From positions 434,001-498,000 of the forward strand of contig NZ_JARLLG010000001.1 of assembly GCF_029382255.1 (NCBI RefSeq): a DNA stretch of 64,000 nucleotides, given 5' to 3'. The translations under genes and the position numbers were made by a program. Below, one piece after another: positions 26,042-34,166 of the stretch. Each line of letters begins with the position of its first letter. The first letter of the stretch is position 1. The DNA comes from Isoptericola croceus (lineage in GTDB: Bacteria > Actinomycetota > Actinomycetes > Actinomycetales > Cellulomonadaceae). The notes under the pieces were generated by a model. It was given only the letters and a program-made list of their open reading frames with translations, searched no databases and had not been told where the DNA came from.

Positions 26042-26572
26042 ATGCTGACCCCCCGTCTGCGCACCCGCCGCACCGCCGTCGCCCTCGCGGTCGCGCTCTT
26101 CGCCGGGACGACCGTCGGCGCCTGCAGCTCGTCCGAGGACACGGCGAACCCTTCCCCCGAACCTGCTCCGGCCATCTCCATCGACTCCGACCTCTCGATG
26201 GGTGACGGCGAGAGCGACGAGGAGGCCTCGTCGGGCGTCAGCGAGGAGTGCCTCGAGCTCCAGCAGGCGTGGGCCGAGACCAACCGCGCCCTGGCCGGGA
26301 TCAACGAGGACCACCCGCGGTTGCTGGTCGCGGGGTTCCGGGAGGCCCACCGGTCCATCACCTCCGTCGACGACACGGAGGACGTGCCCGGCTGGGACGG
26401 CATGACGGCCTACCTCACCAAGGCGGTCGGCGCGTTCGAGGACATCGACACCAACGACGCCCAGGCGGTCGCCTCGGCGACGACGCTGGCCATCACCGAC
26501 GTGGACACGGCCCGGGCCACCGCGGCGCACGAGTCGGTGACCACCTACCTCGACGCCGGGTGCCGCGGGTGA
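26042..26572 (+). CDS. Lipoprotein with the same Cys-bounded helical domain
   Basis: 176 residues from ATG 26042. The signal peptide (TRRTAVALAVALFAGTTVGAC) ends in a lipobox with Cys28, so the protein is attached to the outer face of the membrane. After an acidic, Ser-rich linker, the domain runs from EECLELQQAW (about residue 71) to TTYLDAGCRG at the end. Alignment by eye with the preceding protein covers the whole domain, including C...AW, a central GFR/GFV-AR/H core, and YL-x2-3-C at the end. Its stop overlaps the GTG of the methyltransferase gene, so the two are co-translated. Unknown function. Confidence 0.7.
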   Translation: MLTPRLRTRRTAVALAVALFAGTTVGACSSSEDTANPSPEPAPAISIDSDLSMGDGESDEEASSGVSEECLELQQAWAETNRALAGINEDHPRLLVAGFREAHRSITSVDDTEDVPGWDGMTAYLTKAVGAFEDIDTNDAQAVASATTLAITDVDTARATAAHESVTTYLDAGCRG

Positions 26573-28164
26573 CCTCACCGCCGCCGCCGGCGGGGGACAC
26601 CAGGTCGGTCGAGGCGCTCCGGGATGCGCTGGAGCTCTCGGGCTTCACCGTCGACGGCGTCGGCGACCTGCTGGGCGAGGTCGCCTCCGCCGCGCTGCAC
26701 CGCGAGCAGACGCTGCCCGCCCGCCGGGCGCTGGCCGGTCGGGACGACCCACGGGGCACGCTCACCGCACTCTTCCTCCTCGGCGAGGAGGTGCCGCGCG
26801 CGACGCTCGACGCCGCACTGCCGGGCGTCGGGGCCGACGGCGTCACGCGGCTCGGGCTGGCGCGGGCTGCCGGGCAGGCCGGCAGCGACCCGGTGCGTGC
26901 CACCGTCGACCTGCGCCCCTACGCCGCCACGGACGCGACCGGACCCGTCGGCTGGTGGCTGGCCTCCGACCTCGGCGAGACCGCGACCGGACGTCGGCTC
27001 GCCGGTGACCACGTGCTCGGCGCGGGCGGGGCCTCCACGACGCTGGCCCAGGTCACCGTGCGCGACCAGGTCGGCCGCGTGCTGGACCTCGGGACGGGCT
27101 GCGGCATCCATGCGCTGCACGCCGCCCGGCACGCCGGGTCGGTGGTCGGCACGGACATCTCGCACCGGGCCCTGGAGTTCGCCCGTTTCAACGCGGTGCT
27201 CAACGCGCCGGGCGCCGACCTGACCCTGCGGCACGGCTCGATGCTGGAGCCGGTCGCTGACGAACGGTTCGACCTGGTGGTCTCCAACCCGCCGTTCGTC
27301 ATCACGCCGCGCGCGGGCGCGCCGGGCGCCGCCGTGGCCGAGGCGCTGGGCGAGTTCGAGTACCGCGACGGTGGCCGGGCCGGCGACGACCTGGTGCGTG
27401 ACCTCGTCACGGGCGTCGGCTCGGTCCTCGCCCCGGGCGGGGTGGCGCAGATGCTCGTGAACTGGGAGCACCGCCGCGGCGAGCCGTGGACCCAGCGTGT
27501 CGGTGCCTGGCTGGACGCCTCCGGGTTGGACGGCTGGGTCATCGAGCGCGAGCTGCTCGACCCCGCCGAGTACGCCGAGACCTGGATCCGCGACGGGGGG
27601 ACCACCCCCGGCCGGGAGCCGGCCGCCTGGGCTGCCGCCTACGGTGCCTGGCTGGACGACTTCGCCTCGCGCGACGTCGAGGCCGTCGGCTTCGGCATCG
27701 TCACGCTGCGTCGTCCGGCCGGAGCAGCGGCCGACGGCGGCACGTCCGCCGGGCGCGCGACGCTGCGACGCCTGGAGGAGCACCACGGGTCCGTGCGCCA
27801 GCCGCTCGGCGGGCACCTCGCCGCGTCGTTGGCCGCCCACGACTGGCTGGAGGACCACGACGACGAGGCGCTCGCCGACACGTGCCTCGTCGTCGCTCAC
27901 GACGTCACCGAGGAGCGCTACCTCACGCCCGGTGCGGCCGACCCGAACGTGATCGTGGTGCGCCAGGGTGACGGCCTCGGCCGCGGGGTGCATGCCTCGA
28001 CCGCACTGGCGGCCTTCGTGGGCGTCTGCGACGGCGAGCTGACGGTCGGCCGGACCGTGGGTGCGCTGGCCACGCTGCTGGACGTGCCGGCGTCGGACCT
28101 CGCCGCCGAGCTCCTGCCCGCAGTGCGCGAACTGGTCCGCGACGGCTTCCTCGCGCCTGCCTGA
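26569..28164 (+). CDS. DUF7059-type methyltransferase (PrmC/RsmC-like fold)
   Basis: 531 residues from GTG 26569, which overlaps the stop of the lipoprotein (GTGA). An N-terminal helical domain (about 1-150) precedes an SAM-dependent methyltransferase: VLDLGTGCGIHALHAARHAG (SAM-binding, about residue 170), VVGTDISHRALEFARFN, and FDLVVSNPPFVITP with the NPPF active motif of N-methyltransferases acting on Gln, Ade or Gua. A C-terminal domain of about 130 residues (LRRLEEHHGSVRQPLGGHLA onward) is probably the winged-helix-like DUF7782 part. The substrate is unknown; this gene is widespread in actinobacteria in my recollection. Confidence 0.82.
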   Translation: MTSPPPPAGDTRSVEALRDALELSGFTVDGVGDLLGEVASAALHREQTLPARRALAGRDDPRGTLTALFLLGEEVPRATLDAALPGVGADGVTRLGLARAAGQAGSDPVRATVDLRPYAATDATGPVGWWLASDLGETATGRRLAGDHVLGAGGASTTLAQVTVRDQVGRVLDLGTGCGIHALHAARHAGSVVGTDISHRALEFARFNAVLNAPGADLTLRHGSMLEPVADERFDLVVSNPPFVITPRAGAPGAAVAEALGEFEYRDGGRAGDDLVRDLVTGVGSVLAPGGVAQMLVNWEHRRGEPWTQRVGAWLDASGLDGWVIERELLDPAEYAETWIRDGGTTPGREPAAWAAAYGAWLDDFASRDVEAVGFGIVTLRRPAGAAADGGTSAGRATLRRLEEHHGSVRQPLGGHLAASLAAHDWLEDHDDEALADTCLVVAHDVTEERYLTPGAADPNVIVVRQGDGLGRGVHASTALAAFVGVCDGELTVGRTVGALATLLDVPASDLAAELLPAVRELVRDGFLAPA

Positions 28165-28168
28165 GCGA

Positions 28169-28930
28169 TCAGCCCCGCGTGAGGTAGGCCTCGGCCCAGG
28201 CGCTGATGATGCGGGCCGCGCGCTGGGCCTGACCCGGCTTCGTCAGCAGGTGGTCGGAACCCTCCAGGGAGACGAAGCTGCGCGGGTGCCGTGCCGCCCG
28301 GAAGATCTCGCTCGCGTTGTCGATCCCCACGGTGTTGTCGGTGGGGGAGTGCATGACCAGCAGCGGCAGGCCCAGCTCCGGGATGCGGTGGGCGAGGTCG
28401 GCGGCCCGGACGTCCTCGACCATCCCGCGCTTGAGGTTGAGGCGCTTGCCCCCGACCTGCCAGACCGCGTTGCCGCTCTGCAGGACCTGGTCGACCAGGT
28501 CGTCGTAGTGGTGCTCGGCGTGGCTCGGGTCGAACGGCGCGCAGGCCGTGACCACGGCCCGGGCGTCCGGGATCTCGGGCGCTGCCGCGATGGCTGCGGC
28601 GCCGCCCCAGGAGTGCCCCGCCACCAGGGCCACCGGCGTGCCGCGGGTGGCCATGAGCTCGGCCGCGAGAACCGTGTCCGCGACCTTCACCGTGAACGAC
28701 CCGTCGCCCCAGTCGCCCTCGGAGTCGCCCAGCCCGAGGTTGTCGTAGCGCAGCATGCCGATGCCCTCGGCCGCGAGCTGCTTGCAGATCCGCGCGGCGG
28801 CGGGCGAGTCCTTGCCGAGCGTGAACCCGTGGACGAACAGCCCCCAGCCACGCACCTCGCCCTGCGGCTCGTCGATGATCCCGGCCAGCTGCGGCCCGGT
28901 GCTGGACGCGAACGTCACGCGTTCTGCCAT
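28169..28930 (-). CDS. Alpha/beta hydrolase
   Basis: A 253-residue cytosolic hydrolase. Catalytic triad candidates: nucleophile Ser in AGHSWGGAAA, Asp in MHSPTDNTVG, His in EGSDHLLTKP. GLFVHGFTLGKDSPAA gives the oxyanion loop, and RYDNLGLGDSEGDWGDGSF follows. The layout is that of small serine esterases/acyl hydrolases with a YDNLG/DxRG-type strand. Convergent with the methyltransferase (5-bp gap) and divergent from the LysR gene. No specific substrate can be assigned. Confidence 0.85.
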   Translation of the reverse strand: MAERVTFASSTGPQLAGIIDEPQGEVRGWGLFVHGFTLGKDSPAAARICKQLAAEGIGMLRYDNLGLGDSEGDWGDGSFTVKVADTVLAAELMATRGTPVALVAGHSWGGAAAIAAAPEIPDARAVVTACAPFDPSHAEHHYDDLVDQVLQSGNAVWQVGGKRLNLKRGMVEDVRAADLAHRIPELGLPLLVMHSPTDNTVGIDNASEIFRAARHPRSFVSLEGSDHLLTKPGQAQRAARIISAWAEAYLTRG

Positions 28931-29050
28931 CGTGCTCCCCCTTCTCGGTACGGTGGTGCCAGTCTGCCCACGATGCGTGTTTCACGCGTATGAAGGTCCA
29001 CCGGCGCAGACTGTGATCAACAGGTCATCCCACGAATGCTCTGACGGGGA

Positions 29051-29056
29051 TATCTT
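29051..29056 (+). promoter_or_regulatory. -10 hexamer of a leaderless LysR gene
   Basis: TATCTT ends 6 nt before ATG 29063 with no Shine-Dalgarno sequence in between, so transcription should begin at or within a base of the start codon. Confidence 0.5.
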
Positions 29057-29062
29057 CTCGGT

Positions 29063-30016
29063 ATGGAGATCGACCTCCGGCACCTGAGGCTGGTGACCGT
29101 CGTCGCCGAGCAGGGCAGTGTCACGAAGGCGTCCGCGGCCCTGGGCATGGCGCAGCCGGCACTGTCCGCACAGCTCAACCGCATCGACCAGGCCCTCGGC
29201 GGCCCCGTCTTCGTCCGCGACCGGCACGGTACGCGGCCCACCCTGCTGGGCGAGCTCGTGCTGCGGCACGCCCGCGTCCTGCTGCCGGCCATGGAAGCCT
29301 TCCACGACGACGTGCGCCGCCACGTCCTCGCCCGGCCCGACGCCGCCACGGCGTTGCGCGTCGGGACCGTCTCGACGGTCCTGGGTGGGATCTTCCTCAA
29401 CCGGCTGCGCGTCGACCTCGCCGGGGTCACGGTCACGTCCTTCACGTCCTGGTCGGCGGACGCGGCGGCGGTCCGGCTGGCCGACGGAACCCTCGACCTC
29501 GCGCTGGTAGGTGCGTGCGGCGACGCCGTCCTCCCGACCGACGGCGGCGTGCAATGGACGCGGCTGCGCACCGACCCGGTGTTCGTGCTGCTGCCGGAGG
29601 AACACCGTCTCGCCGGTGACGACGAGGTGCCCCTCGGCGAGCTGGCGCAGGAGAACTGGCTCTCCGCACCCGGGGACGGGTGCTTCGAACGGTGCTTCGT
29701 CGCCGCGTGCGCCCGCTCGGGGTTCACCCCGCGCGAGGTCAGCGAGACCGAGCGTGCCTCCGCCGTCGAGCAGGTCAAGGGCGGCCATGCCATCGCGCTC
29801 GTGCAGCCGCTGCTCCTCGACCTGCCCGGGGTCCGGGCGGTCGCGCTCGAGGGCGAGCCGCTGCGCTGGACGCAGTACGTGGGCTGGCGCAGCGACGCCG
29901 TCGAGCGTTTCGACGTGGACGTCGTCCGCTCGGCCGCCGTCTACGCCCACGCCGAGGCCGTGCGCCGCACCCCGGCCTACGAGCGGTACGTGATCGCCCA
30001 GGGTTCGGCGCTGTAG
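29063..30016 (+). CDS. LysR family transcriptional regulator
   Basis: A 317-residue protein. The N-terminal winged HTH reads DLRHLRLVTVVAEQGSVTKA with AALGMAQPALSAQLNRID as recognition region. The rest is the LysR substrate-binding domain (LRVGTVSTVLGGIF, DLALVGACGD, PVFVLLPEEHRLAGDDEV, VEQVKGGHAIALVQP). The divergently oriented neighbour is the alpha/beta hydrolase at 28169-28930, a natural target. The effector is unknown. Confidence 0.88.
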   Translation: MEIDLRHLRLVTVVAEQGSVTKASAALGMAQPALSAQLNRIDQALGGPVFVRDRHGTRPTLLGELVLRHARVLLPAMEAFHDDVRRHVLARPDAATALRVGTVSTVLGGIFLNRLRVDLAGVTVTSFTSWSADAAAVRLADGTLDLALVGACGDAVLPTDGGVQWTRLRTDPVFVLLPEEHRLAGDDEVPLGELAQENWLSAPGDGCFERCFVAACARSGFTPREVSETERASAVEQVKGGHAIALVQPLLLDLPGVRAVALEGEPLRWTQYVGWRSDAVERFDVDVVRSAAVYAHAEAVRRTPAYERYVIAQGSAL

Positions 30017-30072
30017 GACGGTCCCGCCGCCGGATCTTTCCGCAGGCCCTTCCGCCGGGCGAGCCCAGCCGC

Positions 30073-30078
30073 TACGGT
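30073..30078 (+). promoter_or_regulatory. -10 hexamer of a leaderless CAP-protein gene
   Basis: TACGGT ends 6 nt before GTG 30085. No ribosome site is present between them. Confidence 0.5.
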
Positions 30079-30084
30079 GCGAAC

Positions 30085-30978
30085 GTGTCGCGTCGACGAG
30101 GAAGAGTCAGCGGGCTGCGTCAGCTGGCGGCGCTGCTGGCGACCTTCGTCGCCGGGCTCGGGCTCGTCCTCGTGACCGCGGCGGTCGCGCCCGGCGCGAT
30201 CCGCATCAGCGACCACCTGGCGTCCGACGACGTCTCCGCGGCGGCGCTCACCGACGTCTCGCAGGACCTCGCCGAGGCGCTGGTCCAGAGCGAACTGGCG
30301 GACGGCGGCGACCTGCCGGTCGGTGGGACCGGTCCGGACGGCGGTGCCGGTCCGGACGGCGACGCAGACAGCGACGTCGACGAGACCGGCGACGCGGACG
30401 ACGAGGCGGACGAGGACGCCGGCGGCGCGGACGACGAGGCCGTCCAGACGGACGAGGCCGAGCCAGAGGGCAAGGACTCCGGGACGAAGGACGATGCCGC
30501 CTCGGAGACGGGCACCGAGGACGGCGCCGCGCCAACCGACGCCGGCGACCCGGCCGACGTCGACGCTCACGACTCCGACGACACCGATGGCCAGCCTGCT
30601 CCCACCGGTGCGGCCGCCCGGGTCCTGGAGCTCGTCAACGCCGAGCGGGCGTCCGCGGGGTGCGGGGCACTCCGGGCGGACGCCACCCTGGACGACCTGG
30701 GCGCGGCCCACTCCCAGGACATGGCAGCGCGCAACTACTTCGACCACACGACGCCCGACGGGCTGAGCCCGTGGGACCGCGCGGACGCCGCCGGGGTGCA
30801 GGGTCTCGGCGCGGAGAACATCGCCCGGGGCCAGCCCGACGCCGCGGCCGTGGTCGCCGCGTGGATGGACAGCCCCGGCCACCGGGCCAACATCCTGAGC
30901 TGTGACCTCACCCGTCACGGTCTCGGTGTGCACCGTGGCGCGGGCGGTCCGTGGTGGACGCAGGTCTTCGGGCGCTGA
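30085..30978 (+). CDS. Secreted or membrane-anchored CAP (SCP/PR1) domain protein
   Basis: 297 residues from GTG 30085. An N-terminal hydrophobic helix (about 13-36, QLAALLATFVAGLGLVLVTA) serves as signal or anchor. A long acidic Asp/Glu/Gly/Ala linker (about 70-175) is low complexity. The C-terminal CAP domain (about 183-297) shows VLELVNAERASAGC, LDDLGAAHSQDMAARNYFDH, ENIARGQ, WMDSPGHRANILS and GLGVHRG. The two conserved His (AAHSQ and GHRAN) and the Glu of GAEN are all present. Such proteins are extracellular with no fixed enzymatic role. A hairpin follows. Confidence 0.85.
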   Translation: MSRRRGRVSGLRQLAALLATFVAGLGLVLVTAAVAPGAIRISDHLASDDVSAAALTDVSQDLAEALVQSELADGGDLPVGGTGPDGGAGPDGDADSDVDETGDADDEADEDAGGADDEAVQTDEAEPEGKDSGTKDDAASETGTEDGAAPTDAGDPADVDAHDSDDTDGQPAPTGAAARVLELVNAERASAGCGALRADATLDDLGAAHSQDMAARNYFDHTTPDGLSPWDRADAAGVQGLGAENIARGQPDAAAVVAAWMDSPGHRANILSCDLTRHGLGVHRGAGGPWWTQVFGR

Positions 30979-31014
30979 CCACCGCTGCGCCTCCGGCTCC
31001 GGCTGGACCGGTGT

Positions 31015-31048
31015 CGGCTGAGCCTGCGGCTACGCTCCGGCTCAGCCG
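31015..31048. terminator. Bidirectional terminator, CAP gene / trkH
   Basis: CGGCTGAGCC (31015-31024) with GGCTCAGCCG (31039-31048): perfect 10-bp stem, 14-nt loop. The right arm contains the trkH stop codon (31042). Confidence 0.7.
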
Positions 31049-32454
31049 ATGATGAGCGCGGACTCCGGACGCCGGTAGAGCTTGTGGCGGGAACGCAGCG
31101 CGAGGCCCGTCCCGAGCGTGATCGGGCCGAGGCGGCCCAGGAACATCAGGACCGCGAGCAGAACCTGGTGCCAGCCGGCGAGATCGGCGGTGATGCCGGT
31201 GGACAGGCCCGTCGTGGTGAAGGCGGAGATCACCTCGAACAGGACCCGGTCGAGCGGCAGCGCCGTCGGTGACGCCGAGACGGTGATCGCGAGCGTCGAG
31301 ACGACGACGGCGGCCACCCCCACGAGGGCGACGGTCAGCGCCTGGCGCTGCGTCGACCGGGCGATGCGGCGGTCGAACGCGGTGACGTCCGGGTCGCCCC
31401 GGAGCTCGGACCAGATGATGAACGCCAGGACGGCGAAGGTGCCCACCTTGACGCCGCCCGCCGTGCCGGCGCTGCCGCCGCCGATGAACATCAGCATGTC
31501 CGTGAAGAACCAGGTGCCGTGGTTGAGCTCGGAGGTGTCGACGGTGTTGAAGCCGGCCGTGCGTGGCATGACGGCCTGCGTGAAGGCCGCGAGCATCTTG
31601 CCGGGAACGCTCAGCGGTCCGAAGGTCTGGGGGTTCGCCCACTCGACCACCAGGAAGAAGACGGTGCCGACGCTCAGCAGGATCGCCGTCGTGCCCAGGG
31701 TCAGGCGGGTGTGGATGCTCCAGCGCGAGGGGTTGCGTAGGGCGCGGCGCTGTGCGGTCCCGTGCCGCGCGCGAGACAGGCGCCACAGCTCGAGCAGGAC
31801 GGGGAAGCCGATCCCACCGATGATGACGGCGGCGCAGACGGGCAGGCAGATCCACGGGTCGCTCACGAACCGCATCAGCGAGTCGCCGTAGATCGAGAAT
31901 CCGGCGTTGTTGAAGGCCGACAACGAGTGGAAGAGCCCGGACCACGCGGCCTGACCGAGGCTCTCGCCGTACCCGATCATGAGGCGGATCGTCAGGACGG
32001 TGGCAAGGAGCACCTCGGCGATCACGGTGAACCGCAGCGCGCCCAGCATCACCTTCTTCACGTCGCCGAGCCCGACCGAGTGCGTCGACTCGGCGGCGAC
32101 CATGCGGGTGCGCAGCCCGAGCCGGCGGGAGAGCAGGAGGCCCAGCAGCGAGGCAACGGTCATCACGCCGAACCCGCCGATCTGGATGAGGACCAGGATC
32201 ACGGCCTGACCGAACGGTGACCAGAACGTCTCGGTGTCCACGACGACCAGCCCGGTCACGCACGCCGCGGACGTCGCGGTGAAGAACGCCTCGACCAGGC
32301 TCGCCCGCTGGCCGGTCGTCGAGACGGGGAGCAGGAGCAGAAGGGTGCCGAGGGTGATCGCGGAGAGGAACCCGAGCGTCACGACCTGAGCGGGACGGCG
32401 TCGCAGGCTGGCAGGGGAGGGCCCCTGGTCGCGCGGCTCGCGCCGAGTGAGCAT
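31042..32454 (-). CDS. TrkH/KtrB family potassium uptake membrane subunit
   Basis: About 470 residues from ATG 32454 (an open GTG at 32478 adds eight). Four repeated MPM units are visible through their selectivity-filter strands: SAACVTGLVV, AFNNAGFSIYG, PRTAGFNTVDT and TTTGLSTGIT. These are the TVGYG-like filters with a single Gly each. Helices such as FLSAITLGTLLLLLPVS and the SAGTAGGVKVGTFAVL gate segment follow the family. It takes up K+ and would need a TrkA/KtrA-type NAD-binding regulator, not present in the window. Confidence 0.9.
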   Translation of the reverse strand: MLTRREPRDQGPSPASLRRRPAQVVTLGFLSAITLGTLLLLLPVSTTGQRASLVEAFFTATSAACVTGLVVVDTETFWSPFGQAVILVLIQIGGFGVMTVASLLGLLLSRRLGLRTRMVAAESTHSVGLGDVKKVMLGALRFTVIAEVLLATVLTIRLMIGYGESLGQAAWSGLFHSLSAFNNAGFSIYGDSLMRFVSDPWICLPVCAAVIIGGIGFPVLLELWRLSRARHGTAQRRALRNPSRWSIHTRLTLGTTAILLSVGTVFFLVVEWANPQTFGPLSVPGKMLAAFTQAVMPRTAGFNTVDTSELNHGTWFFTDMLMFIGGGSAGTAGGVKVGTFAVLAFIIWSELRGDPDVTAFDRRIARSTQRQALTVALVGVAAVVVSTLAITVSASPTALPLDRVLFEVISAFTTTGLSTGITADLAGWHQVLLAVLMFLGRLGPITLGTGLALRSRHKLYRRPESALIIG

Positions 32455-32686
32455 GTGCACGAGCAGCCAGTCTGGCACGACGCGCGAGGCGGGACGACGT
32501 GCGGGCAGCGCCGGCCCTGTCTACCTGCTCACGCCACGTCACCCACGGAGATCGTGAGGCACCGCTGCAAGACCGAGATCCGGGAAGACGTCCCACCTGC
32601 CGGCCCTGCTCTCCGGCGGGGGCCGTCGGCGCAGAGCTCGTGCGCACACCGCACGCGTCGTCCACCTCCCTGTCACACGGAACGGA

Positions 32687-32692
32687 TACGGT
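32687..32692 (+). promoter_or_regulatory. -10 hexamer of leaderless PAP2 gene
   Basis: TACGGT ends 7 nt before GTG 32700, with no Shine-Dalgarno sequence. The preceding 200 bp (32479-32686), between trkH and this gene, hold nothing else I recognise. Confidence 0.5.
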
Positions 32693-32699
32693 GACCTGC

Positions 32700-33743
32700 G
32701 TGAACGGCGATACCCGTGAGTTCCCGCCCGCGGTGCCCCCAGGGGGTCCCGCGTCGATCGCGCCTGCGTCTGCTTCCGCCCCTGGTCCTGGCCACGGCGG
32801 CAGCGCGGGGACGCCGGTCGCCTCGGTGGCGGCCCCGCCCCGCCCTCGGGTGCGGCCGGGCGCGCAGGTGACGGCGGCGGTCGTCGGAGTGCTCGCCGCC
32901 GTCGCCGTCTGGGTGACCTACCGGTTCTTCGTCACGACGGTGCCGGGTCAGACCCTCGACGAGCTCGCCTTCACGGGCGCGGCCTACGGGCAGGGGCAGC
33001 TCTGGCAGGTGGCCGAACCGGTGCTGGACGTCGTCTCCGTCGCGTTCGTGGTGGGTGGGCTCGGCGCGGCCATGGCCGTCGCGCTGGTCCGGCGTCGGTG
33101 GGTCCTCGCCCTGCAGGTGGCGGTCCTGGTCGGCGGGGCCAACCTCACGACCCAGGTGCTGAAGCATCAGCTGCTGACACGCCCGGACCTGCTGCCCGGC
33201 TGGAACGGTGAGAACACTCTGCCGAGCGGTCACACGACGGTCGCGGCCAGCGTCTCGGTCGCGCTCCTGCTCGCCACCCCGCGGGCGTGGCGGCCGGCGA
33301 TGGCGGTGCTCGGCGTGGCGTACACCGGTGCCACGGGGGTGTCGACCCTCGTCGGCCAGTGGCACCGCCCCTCGGACGTCGTGGCCGCGCTCTTCGTCGT
33401 GCTGGCCTGGGGCGCGGTGGTCTGTGCGCTGACGCCGTCGAGCTCGCTCGACGTCGCGCCGCGGCGCCACCGGCTGCCGTCCGGGCTGCCACGGTCGAAC
33501 GCCTTCGCGTCCCCGGGCTCGTCGGTCGTCGCCGGGTTGCTGCTCCTGGGTGCCGCCGTCGCCGGTGGGATCGCGCTGGCCGCCGGCGTGCGTCTCGCGG
33601 AGGCGGGCACCGTACCGATCGGCGAGGACGTCACGGCCTACGCGGCCGGCGCGCTCGGGGTGCTGGCGGCCACCGCCCTGGCGTTCGCGCTCCTCCTGCA
33701 GCTGCGACAGTCGACGGCCCGCCCGCGCGAGACCTCGAGGTAG
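32700..33743 (+). CDS. PAP2 family phosphatase, membrane
   Basis: 347 residues from GTG 32700. A Pro/Ala/Gly-rich cytosolic N-terminus (about 50 residues) is followed by six or so hydrophobic helices. The phosphatase signature is split as in the family: KHQLLTRPDL (KX6RP type), TLPSGHTTVAA (PSGH), and GQWHRPSDVVAAL (His and Asp in HxxxD). It is probably a lipid phosphate or undecaprenyl-diphosphate phosphatase acting at the membrane. The C-terminal cytosolic tail is short. Its stop codon TAG lies inside a 20-bp-period repeat. Confidence 0.88.
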   Translation: MNGDTREFPPAVPPGGPASIAPASASAPGPGHGGSAGTPVASVAAPPRPRVRPGAQVTAAVVGVLAAVAVWVTYRFFVTTVPGQTLDELAFTGAAYGQGQLWQVAEPVLDVVSVAFVVGGLGAAMAVALVRRRWVLALQVAVLVGGANLTTQVLKHQLLTRPDLLPGWNGENTLPSGHTTVAASVSVALLLATPRAWRPAMAVLGVAYTGATGVSTLVGQWHRPSDVVAALFVVLAWGAVVCALTPSSSLDVAPRRHRLPSGLPRSNAFASPGSSVVAGLLLLGAAVAGGIALAAGVRLAEAGTVPIGEDVTAYAAGALGVLAATALAFALLLQLRQSTARPRETSR

Positions 33744-33768
33744 CGCACCCTCGCGCGAGGTAGCGCAC
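33736..33768 (+). repeat. Two copies of the 20-bp-period CGAGGTAGCGC repeat
   Basis: CGAGGTAGCGCAC at 33736-33748 and again at 33756-33768, exactly 20 bp apart. The first copy contains the TAG stop codon of the PAP2 gene. The same core occurs in a four-copy array at 46256-46328. No inverted repeats or open reading frame are associated. Confidence 0.75.
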
Positions 33769-33830
33769 AGCCTGTGCCGGACCGTGCGCGGTCACAGTCC
33801 CGTAGCGCCACCAGGTCCCACCTGTGGTAG

Positions 33831-33995
33831 GAGGTCACCGAGACCGCGGACGGCACGGCGGTGTGGACGCCGTCGCGGATCTTCACCGCGGGCGACGTCG
33901 TCGAGCACGACGGTGCGACGTTCACCGCGAAGTGGTGGACGCGGAACCAGGAGCCGGGCTCGTCGAGGCACAGCCCGTGGGAGCCCGCTTCCTGA
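33831..33995 (+). pseudogene. Remnant of a chitin-binding (CBM5/12, ChtBD3) module
   Basis: Between two in-frame stops (33828-33830 and 33993-33995), 54 codons read VTETADGTAVWTPSRIF then TAGDVVEHDGATFTAKWWT, RNQEPG and SPWEP. The WxP...YxxGDxVxHxGxxYxAKWWTxxQEPGxxxxGPWE pattern is the CBM5/12 chitin-binding fold found at the C-terminus of chitinases and AA10 lytic monooxygenases. No catalytic domain or start codon with signal peptide is attached, so it is a leftover of a deleted gene. The surrounding 423 bp (33744-34166) hold only repeats otherwise. Confidence 0.7.
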
Positions 33996-34103
33996 CCGGG
34001 CGCCTGCCCCGCGGGGAGCTGTGGACCTCGATGCGCCGACGGCGGCACTCCTCGGTAGAGTGCCGCCGTCGTCGTCCGTGTCGTACCGTGACAGGACCGC
34101 ACC

Positions 34104-34142
34104 GGACCACCCAGGACCACCCAGGACCACCCAGGACCACCC
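34104..34142 (+). repeat. 10-bp tandem repeat in the topA leader
   Basis: The unit CCAGGACCAC is repeated three times exactly (34111-34140), preceded by a degenerate copy (GGACCAC at 34104-34110) and followed by CC. The 10-bp period is close to one DNA helical turn. It ends 24 bp before the topA start codon. Confidence 0.8.
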
Positions 34143-34166
34143 AACACCGTCGGAAAGCAGGAACGG

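Larger units (their letters stand above)
33744..34166. other. Intergenic region between PAP2 gene and topA
   Basis: 423 bp with no intact gene. It contains, in order: the end of the 20-bp repeats, the chitin-binding remnant (33831-33995), about 100 bp of nothing recognised, and the 10-bp tandem repeats just before topA. The topA promoter must lie in its right half. Confidence 0.6.

Noticed and set aside
34104-34142. CRISPR-like array
   Set aside because: 10-bp units with no spacers and no cas genes; it is a simple tandem repeat.
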